A DNA stretch of 64,000 nucleotides from Holothuria scabra (lineage: Eukaryota > Echinodermata > Holothuroidea > Aspidochirotida > Holothuriidae). Position numbers and translations under genes: made by a program. The notes under the pieces are model-generated. The model was not told the origin of the DNA. It worked only from the letters and a program-made list of their open reading frames with translations, and made no database searches. Of this stretch, positions 24,765-35,700 are shown piece after piece; positions within the stretch are counted from its first letter, which is position 1; each line of letters opens with the position of its first letter. The stretch is from the NCBI GenBank assembly GCA_037179385.1, contig CM074187.1:42442879-42506878 (forward strand), read 5' to 3'.

Positions 24765-25131
24765 TAGGGCTGTGAACGCTTAGCAAAATTACTAAAGATT
24801 TTACCTCAAAAATTTGTGATTGTTTAGCCATTAATCACGATTAATCATCACAAAAAAGATAATAATTTCAGTATGTAGTGATTAACACTGAGTGTGCAGT
24901 AATGCAGAAATAATGATAGTTGTTATCTTGCATGGTAAAATCAAATTATTCTGAAATTTGAAGCCTACAAGGTTCAGGTATGCCCAAAATGTTCCATTTA
25001 ACAAAAACCAGGGATCATCGGAGTATACAAAGGAATAAAAAACTGTCAAAAACAGGTTTTGCAATTAATCGCTTATACAGCAGCTTTGTACTAATCGTTT
25101 AGGGATTGATCGCTACATTTTCACAGCCCTA
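24765..25131. mobile_element. hAT MITE (367 bp) with exact 8-bp target duplication
   Basis: The left end is TAGGGCTGTGAACG and the right end is TTTTCACAGCCCTA, inverted termini sharing TAGGGCTGTGAA. GACAGAAC is duplicated exactly at 24757-24764 and 25132-25139. The paralogous R2 copy has a single GACAGAAC at 25805-25812, which is the empty site. TAGGGCTGTGAA is a well-known type of hAT terminus. Internal words ATTAATC/GATTAAT are typical of such MITEs. Confidence 0.93.
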
Positions 25132-25590
25132 GACAGAACAGTTTCAAGAGCTGTCTGCGGTAAGGTCTTTAAAGAAGCAAGTAGCATATATGCATTCCTA
25201 CACTATACTGTATGTAAGATACTGGGCAAGTCTGGGTAGTGGCAGTGACATAGGTGATTGTTGAAAAAATTTGGCAAGCTCCTGACTGAAAAGTTATTTA
25301 TCTTGCAGGGAATTTCATCAGTGTGAAAAAGAGAAGAAATCACCTACAGTATGGGAGAAATGGAATTATTTCAAAACATGAAGTGAATAACTTATGGCAT
25401 CTCTAGTTGAAAATATGACCTTCATAGTTTGTATGGCGGTACAAAAGTCTTGTGCAGATATATTTTTTGAATGTTTTCACATGCCATGCTTACAGTAACA
25501 TAGCCTAGTATATACAGTACCGGCGCTCTATCTGTCACGCTTTCAACTCACCAAAGCTAGTTTGACAATGGTTGACCAACTGCAGTTGAT

Positions 25591-26094
25591 CAACTACTTT
25601 TTTCATTGTTAATTTCAATAGGACCATGGTAACATGTCAATCATGTCTGCCGAGTCTGGCCCCTAATCCTCTACTAGTCGATTCATTCATCAGTGTGTCT
25701 AGTCTCCTTTGTGTCCAGCAGAGGAAGTCCTATTGTATCTTAAAAGGATTTTTAACTTAAAAAAGTCAAGTTTATTTGAGCTAGAAAGGTGTGTGGATAA
25801 GTGAAGACAGAACAATAACCTGTCTGCCATACGATTGATAAAGTACTGTAGTAGCAAGTAGTTTATTCCTACATATGCTGTATGTACGATACTGGGCAAG
25901 TCTGCTTGAGCTTACTGGCAGTGCCTTATGTGATCGTGGTTGAAAAAAAAATGGTAAGCTTCCTGACTGGAAAATTATGATCTTGCAGAGAGTTTCTTCA
26001 GTGTGAAAGAGGAAATAAATTAGCTATTAGAGAAATGGAACTATTTCAAAACATGAAGTAAATAACTCCTAGATTTTCTAGTTGAAAATATGAC
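25591..26094 (+). repeat. Dispersed repeat R2, copy 2 (empty sites)
   Basis: This is the uninterrupted copy of R2, lying about 170 bp downstream of copy 1 in direct orientation. It keeps the pre-insertion sequence for both elements nested in copy 1. Confidence 0.8.
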
Positions 26095-26384
26095 AGGTCG
26101 CCCTTGCCGTTATTGTTTTTAGAGTCCGGACACAGTGTAATAAGACAAGCTGAGCGTCACTGGAAATGAACACAGTGAATTTACTCCAGTTTCGGTCAAG
26201 AGCGTGCGTGTTAATAAATTGAAAAAAAATCTTTATTTCATTTTCCCTTCTTCCAATAAAGCTAAATAGAAAGTCAGCTACGTAGGCTTTGCATTTGGAA
26301 GCTGGGCTTACCTCGGCTTCCGGATCGTTACTCCGATCTTGCCCTGTGTGAAAGCACACTTTGAGAAAAGGTTAATTGACTAAA

Positions 26385-27895
26385 AGTTTTGTCACTGTAG
26401 TGGACGCCCCTTGCTTTGTGCATATCGTATTACCATAGCCAGTTCAGGATGGAAATCATAAGGAATAGTTCCTTCGTTTCACGAACGAATATCGTAATAT
26501 TTTCATTTTAAAAGTGTAGATACAACCATTAATACTGTAGAATTGTTTGCAGTCGATGTCACATGCCCTATAATAGTTTATTTCTTAGGCCAACATCGTG
26601 CTCTATCTAGTTTTCATCCCCCAATCATGTCGGAACATTTGCATTACTTTACTGGACTGTGTTGTAGTTGCGTAAATGTACTGTAGCTACTATCCTGCTT
26701 TAACGAACCCGATGTAGAAAAATCATGACAATCTTAGCAGTTCTGGGCAGCAGAAACAAAACAATTGCACCCGATTAACGTTTCTTATGGTTCCTTTCTG
26801 ATATAAATATCCCCCATATAATTTTTGCAGTTCTTGTCCAAAACTTACGTCTTGTTTGGAAAGAATCTGCAACTGAAATGCACTTAAGTCAGATCCCCCC
26901 AAAATCCACGTTCGCAGAGATTTGTGATGTCTTTTCTTGGTGAATTTAGCACGGGGCTCGCCCGGCTGCGCTAGCCGGCTGTATACGCTTGTGAAGTGCG
27001 ATCATCGTAACACAAACTCAATGGAAAAATTTGTCGCGAGACCGAGTATGTTCACACATTAATCCCATAGGCGAAGGTGCGAGTTGTGATTGGCTGGCTA
27101 GAATCAATGCAATTGAACCAATCACGATGCACAGGCCAATTTAAATTTTGCAATGGATCGTATCGATATGATGTCACCGAGAAAAATACGACGTCTTGTT
27201 TGGCGGTAAAAAAGGACACGTACGCAAATCTACTGCATGCATGGGCCAAGAAGTTTGCTGCCAGAGACCACGTGCATTGTTGTTTACGTTTGCAATGACG
27301 TGGTATGACAACATTGCTTAAGTCCCACTGTAAATAACATTTCGGAAGGAATGCTGGGAATGCCTTAATTTATGCAATATAATAACCACCAAAATGCACA
27401 AGATTCTAGGTGCTACGTGAACAACACGTGCACGGATAATATGCTAAGCTTGGGGATTTGAAAAAACAGCGAAACACTGCAACTGGATAGTCTGTACCAT
27501 GTGTTTTGTGTAGCACAGTTTGTACAGCAGCTTACGCGGTGCTTTTTGCGAGACTGCAAGGAATACATCTGGAATGCAATTCTAAATATAATTGCAGGTA
27601 ATACTACAGGGTTTTAGCGGAAAATATCAAACGATCACTCCCATCGCAGGGGTTAAATTTATACGTTTTTAATTATTAATGCATCCCGTTTTGGCGGGAA
27701 GTTAAAGGATTGAGTAATTACGGGAATTTTTCACGAAACCAAGAGCAAGTTGCAAGTATATTTGGCCCCTTTTTCCAGTTTGCATATAAGGGGTGGTAAT
27801 GATCAGCTGATGAGCATAATTTTACCAATGCCAATTATTTAGGGAAAATGGAATGATCAGCCCTATGCCGATTACTTAACAGGTGATCGGTTGTA
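26385..27895 (-). mobile_element. hAT-like element, copy hAT-B, inverted and end-truncated
   Basis: The reverse complement matches hAT-A along most of its length; shared blocks include TTTGGCGGGAAGTTAAAGGA at about 27691 and CAGTTTGCATATAAGG near 27777. The terminus near 27895 is decayed. The segment equivalent to the last 130 bp of hAT-A is missing at the 26385 side. A 73-codon + frame at 27077-27298 corresponds to the - frame of hAT-A. Confidence 0.8.
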
Positions 27896-27946
27896 CAATA
27901 GATTGAATGTAATTTTGCGGTGAGGGACTTTCTATTCCTAAAAGTC

Positions 27947-28106
27947 ATTCATAGTTACATGGCTGTATGAAGCCTCTCTGTAGTATCAGTGCCGTAGCGT
28001 ACCATGCACATTCCTGACTGCTTTATGTTTCTGTATGGACAGCAGTCACTCATGAAACAATGTTCCGCACTCAACTGTACACAACAGTACACTGTACAAC
28101 TATATA
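27947..28106 (+). repeat. Dispersed repeat S, copy 2, left part
   Basis: The segment matches 7511-7670 and is cut at the TA dinucleotide 28105-28106 by the 5.2-kb TIR element. It resumes at 33305. Confidence 0.75.
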
Positions 28107-31100
28107 CAGTACCGGTTCGTCGAGGTTAGCGCGATCGTCAAGTTGCGAATAGTCCAAGTTAGTCAAAGATCGTCAATGTACGTCAAAGCCCAAAGTTTCC
28201 CAAATGCCCAAACTGAGATCGTCTAATTTGACGATGTTGGAAATGTTCGTCAAAAATCGTCAAGATTAAAAACAGCCGCACAATAGCTTGCGGTTGTTTG
28301 GTAATAAGCTTTGCGGTTTACTACTTGCGACATTTTTACCGACAACACGACAAAAGAAACAAAAGACCACAGCTGAATAGCAGTCTAATTCCCTTCACTA
28401 GTTAGCTCCACGCGCACGGCGTAGTTGAAAAGATTTTATATATTTGGCAAAGCACATTTTAAGTACACAGAAATCAGTTAGCTTCCTCGGCGATCGTAAA
28501 GTATTGGCTTCCATCTTTGGGTGCACGCCACAACATCCCAGATGTGCATGCAGACTGTTTTCAAAAATTTTGCATTTCTCATTTAAATCGCCACTTTTTA
28601 TTTATAGATCGTAAAAGTTATCGTGGCCTTTCTTCAATGTTTGTTTTGCACCTTCATTGCATTTTTCCGTATTGCTGTTTTACCAGCATACTTGTTTGGT
28701 ATGGCATTTTGTTTTTGATTTTTTTTTTTTTTTTCGCGCAAACATTCTGGTCATTAAGTTACAGGTGTCAGGAAATCCAAATCTTTTCAGAAATCGTGTT
28801 CAGTCGCTCCATACAGCTTTTGGTTATTTTTTTGCTTGCATGCTTTGGGTTTTTTGTTGTTTTTTTCTTGTTCTTCTTCTTCTTCTTCTTTTTTCTTATG
28901 CATGTGTGCCTTTCAGTTTTTGACGATCGTGGAAAACTTGAAAGCGATTATTGTTGTGTTCATATTCTGGGAATACACTTCAGTTCCCCAACAGAAAAGT
29001 TAGAAATGAACTTTGGGGGAAAGTAAACATATACACAACTGTTTCCAGTTTGTGAATTTACTAGCAAATCTAACCTTGCAAGCAGGAAACCGCTGACTTG
29101 TACACTAGCGTTAAAAAGAACAAGTGGGTATATTTTCTCCCGTATTACCCCATACTCACTGTTAACCCAATGATCTCGCCGAATTCCTCCATTGCATGTT
29201 AGACTAGAGCCTAGCTATGTACATATAAATAAACCGAACACACGGTTAGCAAGAGTACTTAGCTTAGTTTACCCAGCTTTTGCCAAGAATTTCCCCGCAA
29301 AGATGATCACTACTGCACTAGTCTGCTCTCCAACCTGTGCCGTCGACCGGTAAGCCGACACAGTTTTATCAGCCAAAACGATAGGCCTAGATCCAACTAA
29401 TTATCGAGAGAAAATTGAAGGAAGGCCCGAGAAGAACAGCAAAAATTTCTATACTGTTGCTTCATATAAAATATTAAGAAACAAGCTGCAAACGGGCAGA
29501 ATGTATCGCTTAAATGAGTAACTTTCACTTTTACACAAAATAAAAAACCTCTTGGTCAAACCATCGATTAAAAAAGAATCTTTTGAAGTTTTCCAGAAGT
29601 ACCCCCGACTCTCGGTAAAGGGTCAAGCCGCTAAACCAAACCACTGTGTAATGCATCGCGAACGGGTGTACCATCGGTTCTTCCCTCTTTCTGCCCGTAA
29701 AGAAAATGCCATCTATCATTAATGTTTAAGCCTACCTTATGCAGCATAAGTTTATATTCTGTGCCTCTGTTTTTTTATAATCCGAAGTATTAATCCTGCA
29801 GGTTGTGCCTTTAATCGTATAAGGCCTGTTACATGGACGGTTCCCAAAGCATAATGGAAATAATCTCTTCGCGATAAATAATTACATAGAACTCGTGGAG
29901 CCAGTTGCAAAATAAAGTTTTAAGGCCCGTCTCATAAGTATTAATACAGGACCCACTATATCTCCGCATCGGTGCAATTAGTGTTGCAAATTTCTGCACG
30001 GAGGTGACAGCTCTTTGACCTCCGTCATAAACAGTGCTTAGGAATTCGTTTACCTTTTTAAAGTTTTTGTAAATTGCACAAACCGTTTTCGGTGAATTAT
30101 TGTTTGAACCATATGTCGAAGCAATTAAAACCTCCCCCTCTGTAACCGATGTTGACAAATTGGACTCGCCTTGATCTGCCGATCACGCGCATATTTATCA
30201 CGTACACAGAATAACTCATTTGCATGTGCAAAAATAACTATTGCCGTATATGGCGCCCAAACTCGATCACCGCGAGGTTCACGTGGCCATGCTTGAGAAT
30301 GAGATAACTGGACTCGTTCGTACTGTTTCAATGCTGCTATACTGTAGGACCGCAGTACACTCAAAATCATGTCCCAACATGTTTTAAGACAATACTGCAT
30401 GGTCCCGCAAGGCTGTACAGTTCGTTTTTAGCTTCCGAAGGTTCCACGTAAAACACACCTACGCATTTATCCCGCCAATGACCGTGGCGTAAAACGTCAT
30501 GTGCTTCGCCGTGACAACAATTACAGCAAATCAGCGGCGAGCGTTAGTGGGACTTTCCAATGACGTAACCAATCTCTGTTTCTCAGGCCGACGCAGCCGC
30601 CGAGCTGTCGGCCACTTGTACGACTCGCTCTCTAGTTTAATCGTGCACACTCTGTATGCAAGTAAAATTCAGTGTAGAAGTATTTACGAAGCACTGTCCA
30701 GTAGATCAGTTGTTTTCGTTAAAATGCATGGACCAAGTCAGCGTTTACTGAAGTCGGTCTCAAGAAAAACTGGAATGTTTTGTAACAGATAGATTTGGTG
30801 GAGTGATGTGGGGCAATAAAATTATACAGAAATATCTGTCAGAAACGCATTGGATACTATTGCTCGCCAATGTGGTTATCGTTCATTTTGTAAAGGGGGT
30901 TGGGCGGGTGGGTTGGGGGTTGTAAACAGCTACGAGTTCCAAGTTTCACAGGGTCGTAACCAGTGGGGTGGTCAGCAGCACGGATTCAGACATTTCAAAA
31001 GGAGGACCTGACTTATGAGAAAGCAGGGTTGTGAGGGAGTTGCTCTGCTCAAATTTCCCGTTTGTTTTGTTGTTGATTTGACGAAAGGGAGATTAGCGGA

Positions 31101-33304
31101 TAAAATCCCCCCCCCCTCTTGGATCCGCACCTGGGCAGAAAAATCGGGTAGGGAAGAAAGGCAGGAAAGAGAGGAAAAGAAGGGGCCACTGGTACGGATT
31201 CGGAAACCTCTTGAGCTTTGTCCCCCCTACCAGACGGCCAAAACGGACTGGTTACACCCTTGGTGTTTTCGGGAAAGCGCCCATAGTTTCTATGTCCATG
31301 CCTCGCGTGCGTGCATCCACTATAAATTCTTCCTGCTTCAGGTGCGCAAATCCCAGGGGGGCAAGGGGGGCCTTCGCCCCCGCAAGTGAAGAAGTGGGGG
31401 AAAAATTGTAATTTACTTAGATGTCAAAGCCCACACCCGCAGCCAGACAAATGTACCGGAGAGTGGCCAATACTTTTCAAGGGGCATTTTTTTCAGGGGA
31501 TGGGGGCACGTGTTCAAATGAACGACGTCCCCAACAAAGTCCCACGTTGGCCTTTTGGTTTTTTGCTGGATATGTAAAACCCAAGCCAAGAAAATACATG
31601 GCACGGTGACACGACCTACATCTGCAACAAGTACGGCGCCAAACGTATGACAAATTCTTGACAAACGTAGAAGATTCTAGACAGCCCTCGCGTCATCTAG
31701 TCTACTCGGCGGTAAACATCAAACAGGTGCGCATGAGAACACAGGTCATTCACCCAGCTGCACAAAATGGTAACATATGATTGACAGATTCCTCGATGTT
31801 TTTGAACCCTGGGAAAACGGGACTCAAGCATTTGTTTCAAACATTGGAGACAGCGTAAAAACAACTTGTGCTTTTTAAATCGGCAGTTAGTGAGCGTAAA
31901 GCTTGTTGTGGAACAAATTCCCAACAGTTAGCCCAGGCAATCGCAGTTGGTCTACTGAATATTCATCTGTACTGGTACAAAATGGATTTTATTGGGATAT
32001 ATAACATTTCTGTGTGGAATAAAAAACTTTTACAAAGGTAAGACACTTTCCGTTTAGCATGCGTAATAAACCCGGGTTTGTTTAGGCTTGCGGGAAGAAA
32101 TGCAAGGTCTCTCGTTGGGTGGACTACATAGGACGGGGGACATGGGACTAGATAGAGCGCGGAGAGGGCGCACCAGGACCAGTCAGAGGCACTCCTTACG
32201 GACATGCAGAGTAAGAATGTAGGAAATACAAATTTTTTCATGAATATCGATCGCATTTGACTGTTTGATGTACCGGCTCATCCTCACCCCTTGTGTCTCT
32301 CACGATAAGGCATTCGGCTTGAGGGAGGGAGAATTTATCACGGACAACATATGACGAAGAAGTTTTCAAATGATCGGGATTATTTTTCGTTCTTTTGATT
32401 GTCGGAATTATTTCTGAGCGATTAAAGCCTTCAGGTCGGAACCGGGAAACATTTTTTTGCAAGAGCAGAACAACTTTCAGACCCCCTTCTTAACTTTTGA
32501 AAATCTCCATTATGATTAAAAGAAATTCAAAAAATTGTACGTATCATTTAGAAGATTTGAGGTTGATTGGAATTTGATATGTTTGAAGCTTCCTACGCTT
32601 TGGAAAACTCTGTCCACTACAGTTGACAGTAGCTCCTGAAAATCTCCGTTTTGAAAAAAGAGAAACCACACCTTTAATGATCTTGCATAGGAATACCGTA
32701 GGACAACATTTGTGGAAGATTTGTTGAAGGGGTTTGTGAAGGCAGTGCAGGGTTTTGCATGTACATTACACATTAAAAAGCTGTACACGCAAATTACGGT
32801 ACGTGTGTGATTGGATCGAGTAGAAAATTTGGTTCTGGTTTCCCTGTTAGGGTAACATTTTCCATTTTAGGCAAGATCTAGTATTTGTTCAAGTTAGAAC
32901 CTAGTCAACTTTCTGTGGCATTAAAAGCCTAATGTGTCGTGCAAGCTCTTTTGTCACGATGTTACTTCCTCTGAATAGCGGCCTGTTTAGTGGTCCATTC
33001 ATGCACACTATTGTGTCAAAGATTACGGAGTACAGTTTTGCTGGTATTGAGAGGATTATAAAACACGCACAATAGATCGTCAAGCCGTCGGGATTATGAC
33101 GATCTTTTTCATTGTATGACCGAAGTGCGGTCGATGTAATCTTCTCATCAATAGATGTTCTCTAGGTAAGGATTACTGGAGTTGATTTGACGATATTTGA
33201 CGATTAGAAAATTAGAGAAAAACTGCTGGTCGTCAAAGTTAGTCTCTGATAGTAAGTCATCGTATCGTGCGTCAACGTCGGCTAACCTCGACGAATCGGT
33301 ACTG
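28107..33304. mobile_element. Large TIR element (5.2 kb) with subterminal TTGACGAT/ATCGTCAA repeats
   Basis: The left terminus (28107-28130) begins CAGTACCGGTTCGTCGAGG and the right terminus (33281-33304) is its inverse; 23 of 24 bases match. A TA lies outside both ends, and the flanks join to regenerate repeat S as seen intact near 7630. CGTCAA/TTGACG words are dense within about 200 bp of each end, as transposase-binding subterminal repeats are in several DNA-transposon superfamilies. No recognisable transposase was found inside. All interior frames are short and unrecognised, including - strand ORFs at 29829-30158 and 32516-32788. TA duplication plus a CAGT start suggests a Tc1/mariner-type target, but the size and TIR are unusual and the superfamily stays open. 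Confidence 0.75.
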
Positions 33305-33589
33305 TACTATTTTAAATGCAGGACTGATAATCCCCTCACTATCGTTGTCCAGCCTCCCTATTGAAATTTCCCAGTGCTTTGTGCATCAATGTTGTACGTG
33401 AAAAGAGAGTGTAACGGTGGCTTACAATGCACGGAACTTCAAAGGAAATTTCAGGAAGTAGGAGGGGTCGTTGATTCGAGTTGATTTGAGTTGACTCGGA
33501 GTTCAGACTGAAAAGATTCTACCTGTTGATCAACTACCGTCAAGTTGAAAGTCAACTCGGGGTGTGACAGATACAGCGCCGGTACTGTA
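33305..33589 (+). repeat. Dispersed repeat S, copy 2, right part
   Basis: This continues repeat S after the 5.2-kb insertion, matching about 7632-7901 and ending CGGTACTGTA. Confidence 0.75.
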
Positions 33590-33864
33590 ACAGTATATGC
33601 CTGTACTTCTCTATACCTGTAAACTGTGTGGCTGAAAGTTTTGCAAAGGTCAAGTTGCAGCGCATGATTCATCGAGCAATAGCCTCACTCCCTCCCTTTT
33701 TTTATGCAGCATCTGTGTAGCATACTGTTTATTTATACACCAGCAAAACTTGGACTTCTGGGGAACACTGCCTCTATATCTCTTTTATTTTTTTTGGCTC
33801 AAAAGATTTTGCCAAAGAAAGTCAGACTTGAATCTTTTTGGGGGACTGAATTGCTGGAGTTTGG

Positions 33865-33968
33865 CCAAAAAAGTTGTTAATAATAATTATAATGATCTTA
33901 TATAGCGATAAATCCAATTGCTCAAAAGCATAATGCAAAGTGCTTTACAAAACAACACCCCTGAAGAA
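33865..33968 (+). repeat. Fragment resembling a common invertebrate TATATAGCG-type repeat
   Basis: ATAATGATCTTATATAGCG, followed by GCAAAGTGCTTTAC about 40 bp later, resembles a short repeat end that I recall as frequent in marine invertebrate genomes. No termini are defined. Confidence 0.35.
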
Positions 33969-34011
33969 TAATCATGACCCCATTTTAAGTTGCTATTTTC
34001 TTTTCTTGTAG

Positions 34012-34166
34012 ACAAAGGCACATGAAGTCAGGCAAGTTGACCATGAAACAGTAACAACATTTGAAGAACCTCATATTACTTTTATACAATCTATATGGAA
34101 GGATTTAGGCATTCAAGAGTGCTATGATAGGAGGAGAGAATACCAATTAACAGATTCAGCAAAGTA
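34012..34166 (+). CDS. GNAQ: Gαq/11 alpha subunit, coding exon 3 (residues 102-152 plus two bases of codon 153)
   Basis: The exon encodes the middle of the α-helical domain and the Gq-type motif [19 protein letters not shown]. The N-terminal half ([30 protein letters not shown], given in two pieces across residues 103-132) is the most divergent part against vertebrate Gαq, as expected for the helical domain. The acceptor is TTTTCTTGTAG. The donor is AAGTA|GTAAGT in phase 2, splitting the first of two consecutive Tyr codons. The exon is 155 bp. Confidence 0.97.
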
Positions 34167-34211
34167 GTAAGTATCAGTTTATATTTAACTATACATGTAC
34201 TTTAGTAGAAT

Positions 34212-34359
34212 ACTTGAACTTGAGGTCAAAGGTCATTTGGGGTCACCAGAGGTCAAAACATCAAAACCTTGTAAACAGTATATCTCAAGAAGGGTAACTG
34301 TGAGGAATCTCATACTTACCATATGGATTGCCCATATGAGTAGATTATCCCTATTGTTT
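34212..34359 (+). mobile_element. Older Helentron-like core, left part (host of B2)
   Basis: GAGGTCAAAGGTCATTTGGG, CACCAGAGGTCAAAACATC and ATCCCTATTGTTT form a core unit. The unit is broken exactly at TATTGTTT by element B2 and continues at 35605 with TTTATTGGAGGCCAAAGGTC. Confidence 0.7.
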
Positions 34360-35604
34360 GGTTCCTTGCGGTAGCAAAGGAACCTATGTAGTCAGGTTGG
34401 CGTGTGTGTATGTGTGTGTGTGTGACACTTGCTTCGGTACGCTCTAACTCAACAAGGGAAGGTTGGATGGAACTGGGATTTGGTACATAGATTTGTCATA
34501 GAGAGAAGGTGTACCCTTTTGTTTTTGGTGGAGGTCAAAGGTCATTTGGGGTCACCAGAGGTCAAAAACTAAAAACCTTCTCAACACGATATTTCAAGGT
34601 AGGAAACTTGGATAGATGTCATACTTGGTGTGTATATGTGTTATGATGTAAGGATGAAATCTAATATGTTTGGTGAAGGTCAAGGGGTCACCAGGGGTCA
34701 AACACTGAAAAACATTTTAACACAGTATTTTTAGGTTGAAAGGACAGATTTTAAATCAATCCGTGTTTGGTTAAGGTAAAAGATCATCAAGGTCACTGGA
34801 GTTCAACCACTGGAAATGTTATTTAGAAGATCCTGTAAGCTAGAAAAAGATATCTTCAATAGATTTTTTATCTCACCTGGTTTTGCATGCTTACCCACCC
34901 AAACAGTTTTAGAAATTTGGCCTTTACATTCGTTCAGTAATGATTCCTTCGGGTTGTACACAGATTTTGGATCATTCAAAGTTGTAAGAGGGCATTAACT
35001 GAAATCTGTAGATTTCAATGAACATAGGTCACACTGCATTAAACTGCTCTCTGTGCCAGTGGAAGCAATGCATGGATTATACAGTATGTCTCTTTAATAC
35101 TGCTGTGCTCTGTGGGGTAACCTAATCCTCATTCTAATGTCACACCCCATTAATCACTAGCTTTCTGCTTAACTGCTGAATAAACCCTGTTTTCTGTGTA
35201 GAGGTAGCAAACAGGACAAATGGTAGATTGTTTTAAAGTAATAGCAAGTTTTATTGGAGAGCAGGTAAAAATAACTTATGAGAGAAATACAAGGGGTGTT
35301 TTCCTCTCTCTCTCTCTCTGACCACATTGTGTATTGTTTATTGGTGATAATATCAAGTTTGATTACAAGCATAAATACATATGGAAATGAAATGTTTTTG
35401 AAGGATCACCAAGCATTATATAGGTTGACATAAGTAAGGCCACAAAAATTTAATCATTGATTTCATGTAATGTTAGTACTAAAATACCCCTTGTGAAGAT
35501 GTTACAAACATGGAGTATGAGCTTTTGCTTAGCTCTGTTTTGGAGACTGGCTGTACAGTTCTTATAATATTCAGCAAGGAACCACAGTGCCCATTGGGCT
35601 CTTG
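34360..35604 (+). mobile_element. Helentron-like non-autonomous element, subfamily B, copy B2
   Basis: The head hairpin is GGTTCCTTGC-GGTA-GCAAAGGAACC (34360-34384). It is followed by (TG)n and GGTCAAAGGTCATTTGGGG-type units. A 3' arm GCAAGGAACC (35574-35583) and the hairpin GCCCATTGGGC (35589-35599) come at the end. It is nearly identical to B1 (9809-11057) and of almost equal length (1245 versus 1249 bp), suggesting recent activity. It is inserted in a T-run of an older related core unit. Confidence 0.75.
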
Positions 35605-35700
35605 TTTTTATTGGAGGCCAAAGGTCATTTAGGATCATCAGAAGTTAAACCTTGCAAATAACACATCTCCAAAAGGGTTACTGTTAGAGTTAAAATTCAT
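35605..35700 (+). mobile_element. Older Helentron-like core, right part
   Basis: TATTGGAGGCCAAAGGTCAT and the following decayed half-unit continue the unit interrupted by B2. Confidence 0.6.

Larger units (their letters stand above)
23661..25419 (+). repeat. Dispersed repeat R2, copy 1 (carries two nested insertions)
   Basis: Removing the Helentron-like element (23793-24682) and the hAT MITE with one target copy leaves about 494 bp. This aligns in order with 25591-26094 (504 bp). Shared landmarks are CAGAGGAAGT, GATACTGGGCAAGTCTG, TCAGTGTGAAA and TTTCAAAACATGAAGT. Confidence 0.8.
19355..34011 (+). other. Intron 2 of Gαq (14,657 bp)
   Basis: Most of this intron is mobile DNA, listed separately. 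The unassigned parts are 19360-20080, 20160-20860 (AT-rich), 27896-27946 and 33590-33860; I see nothing coding in them. A short inverted relative of repeat S lies near 20083-20160, and another begins at 25517. Confidence 0.9.

Noticed and set aside
28141..28270. Cluster of GTCAA words as a gene-regulatory array
   Set aside because: The words occur symmetrically near both ends of a TIR element and are better explained as transposon subterminal repeats.
28517..29026. 169-codon + ORF, the longest in the window
   Set aside because: Much of it is Phe-rich translation of poly-T and TTC tracts (28717-28735, 28848-28890). There is no domain, and it lies inside the 5.2-kb TIR element.
31015..31389. 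124-codon + ORF with basic and acidic runs
   Set aside because: It is a purine-rich stretch (GGAAGAAAGG type) giving Lys/Glu/Arg runs, with no recognisable domain, overlapped by another open frame.
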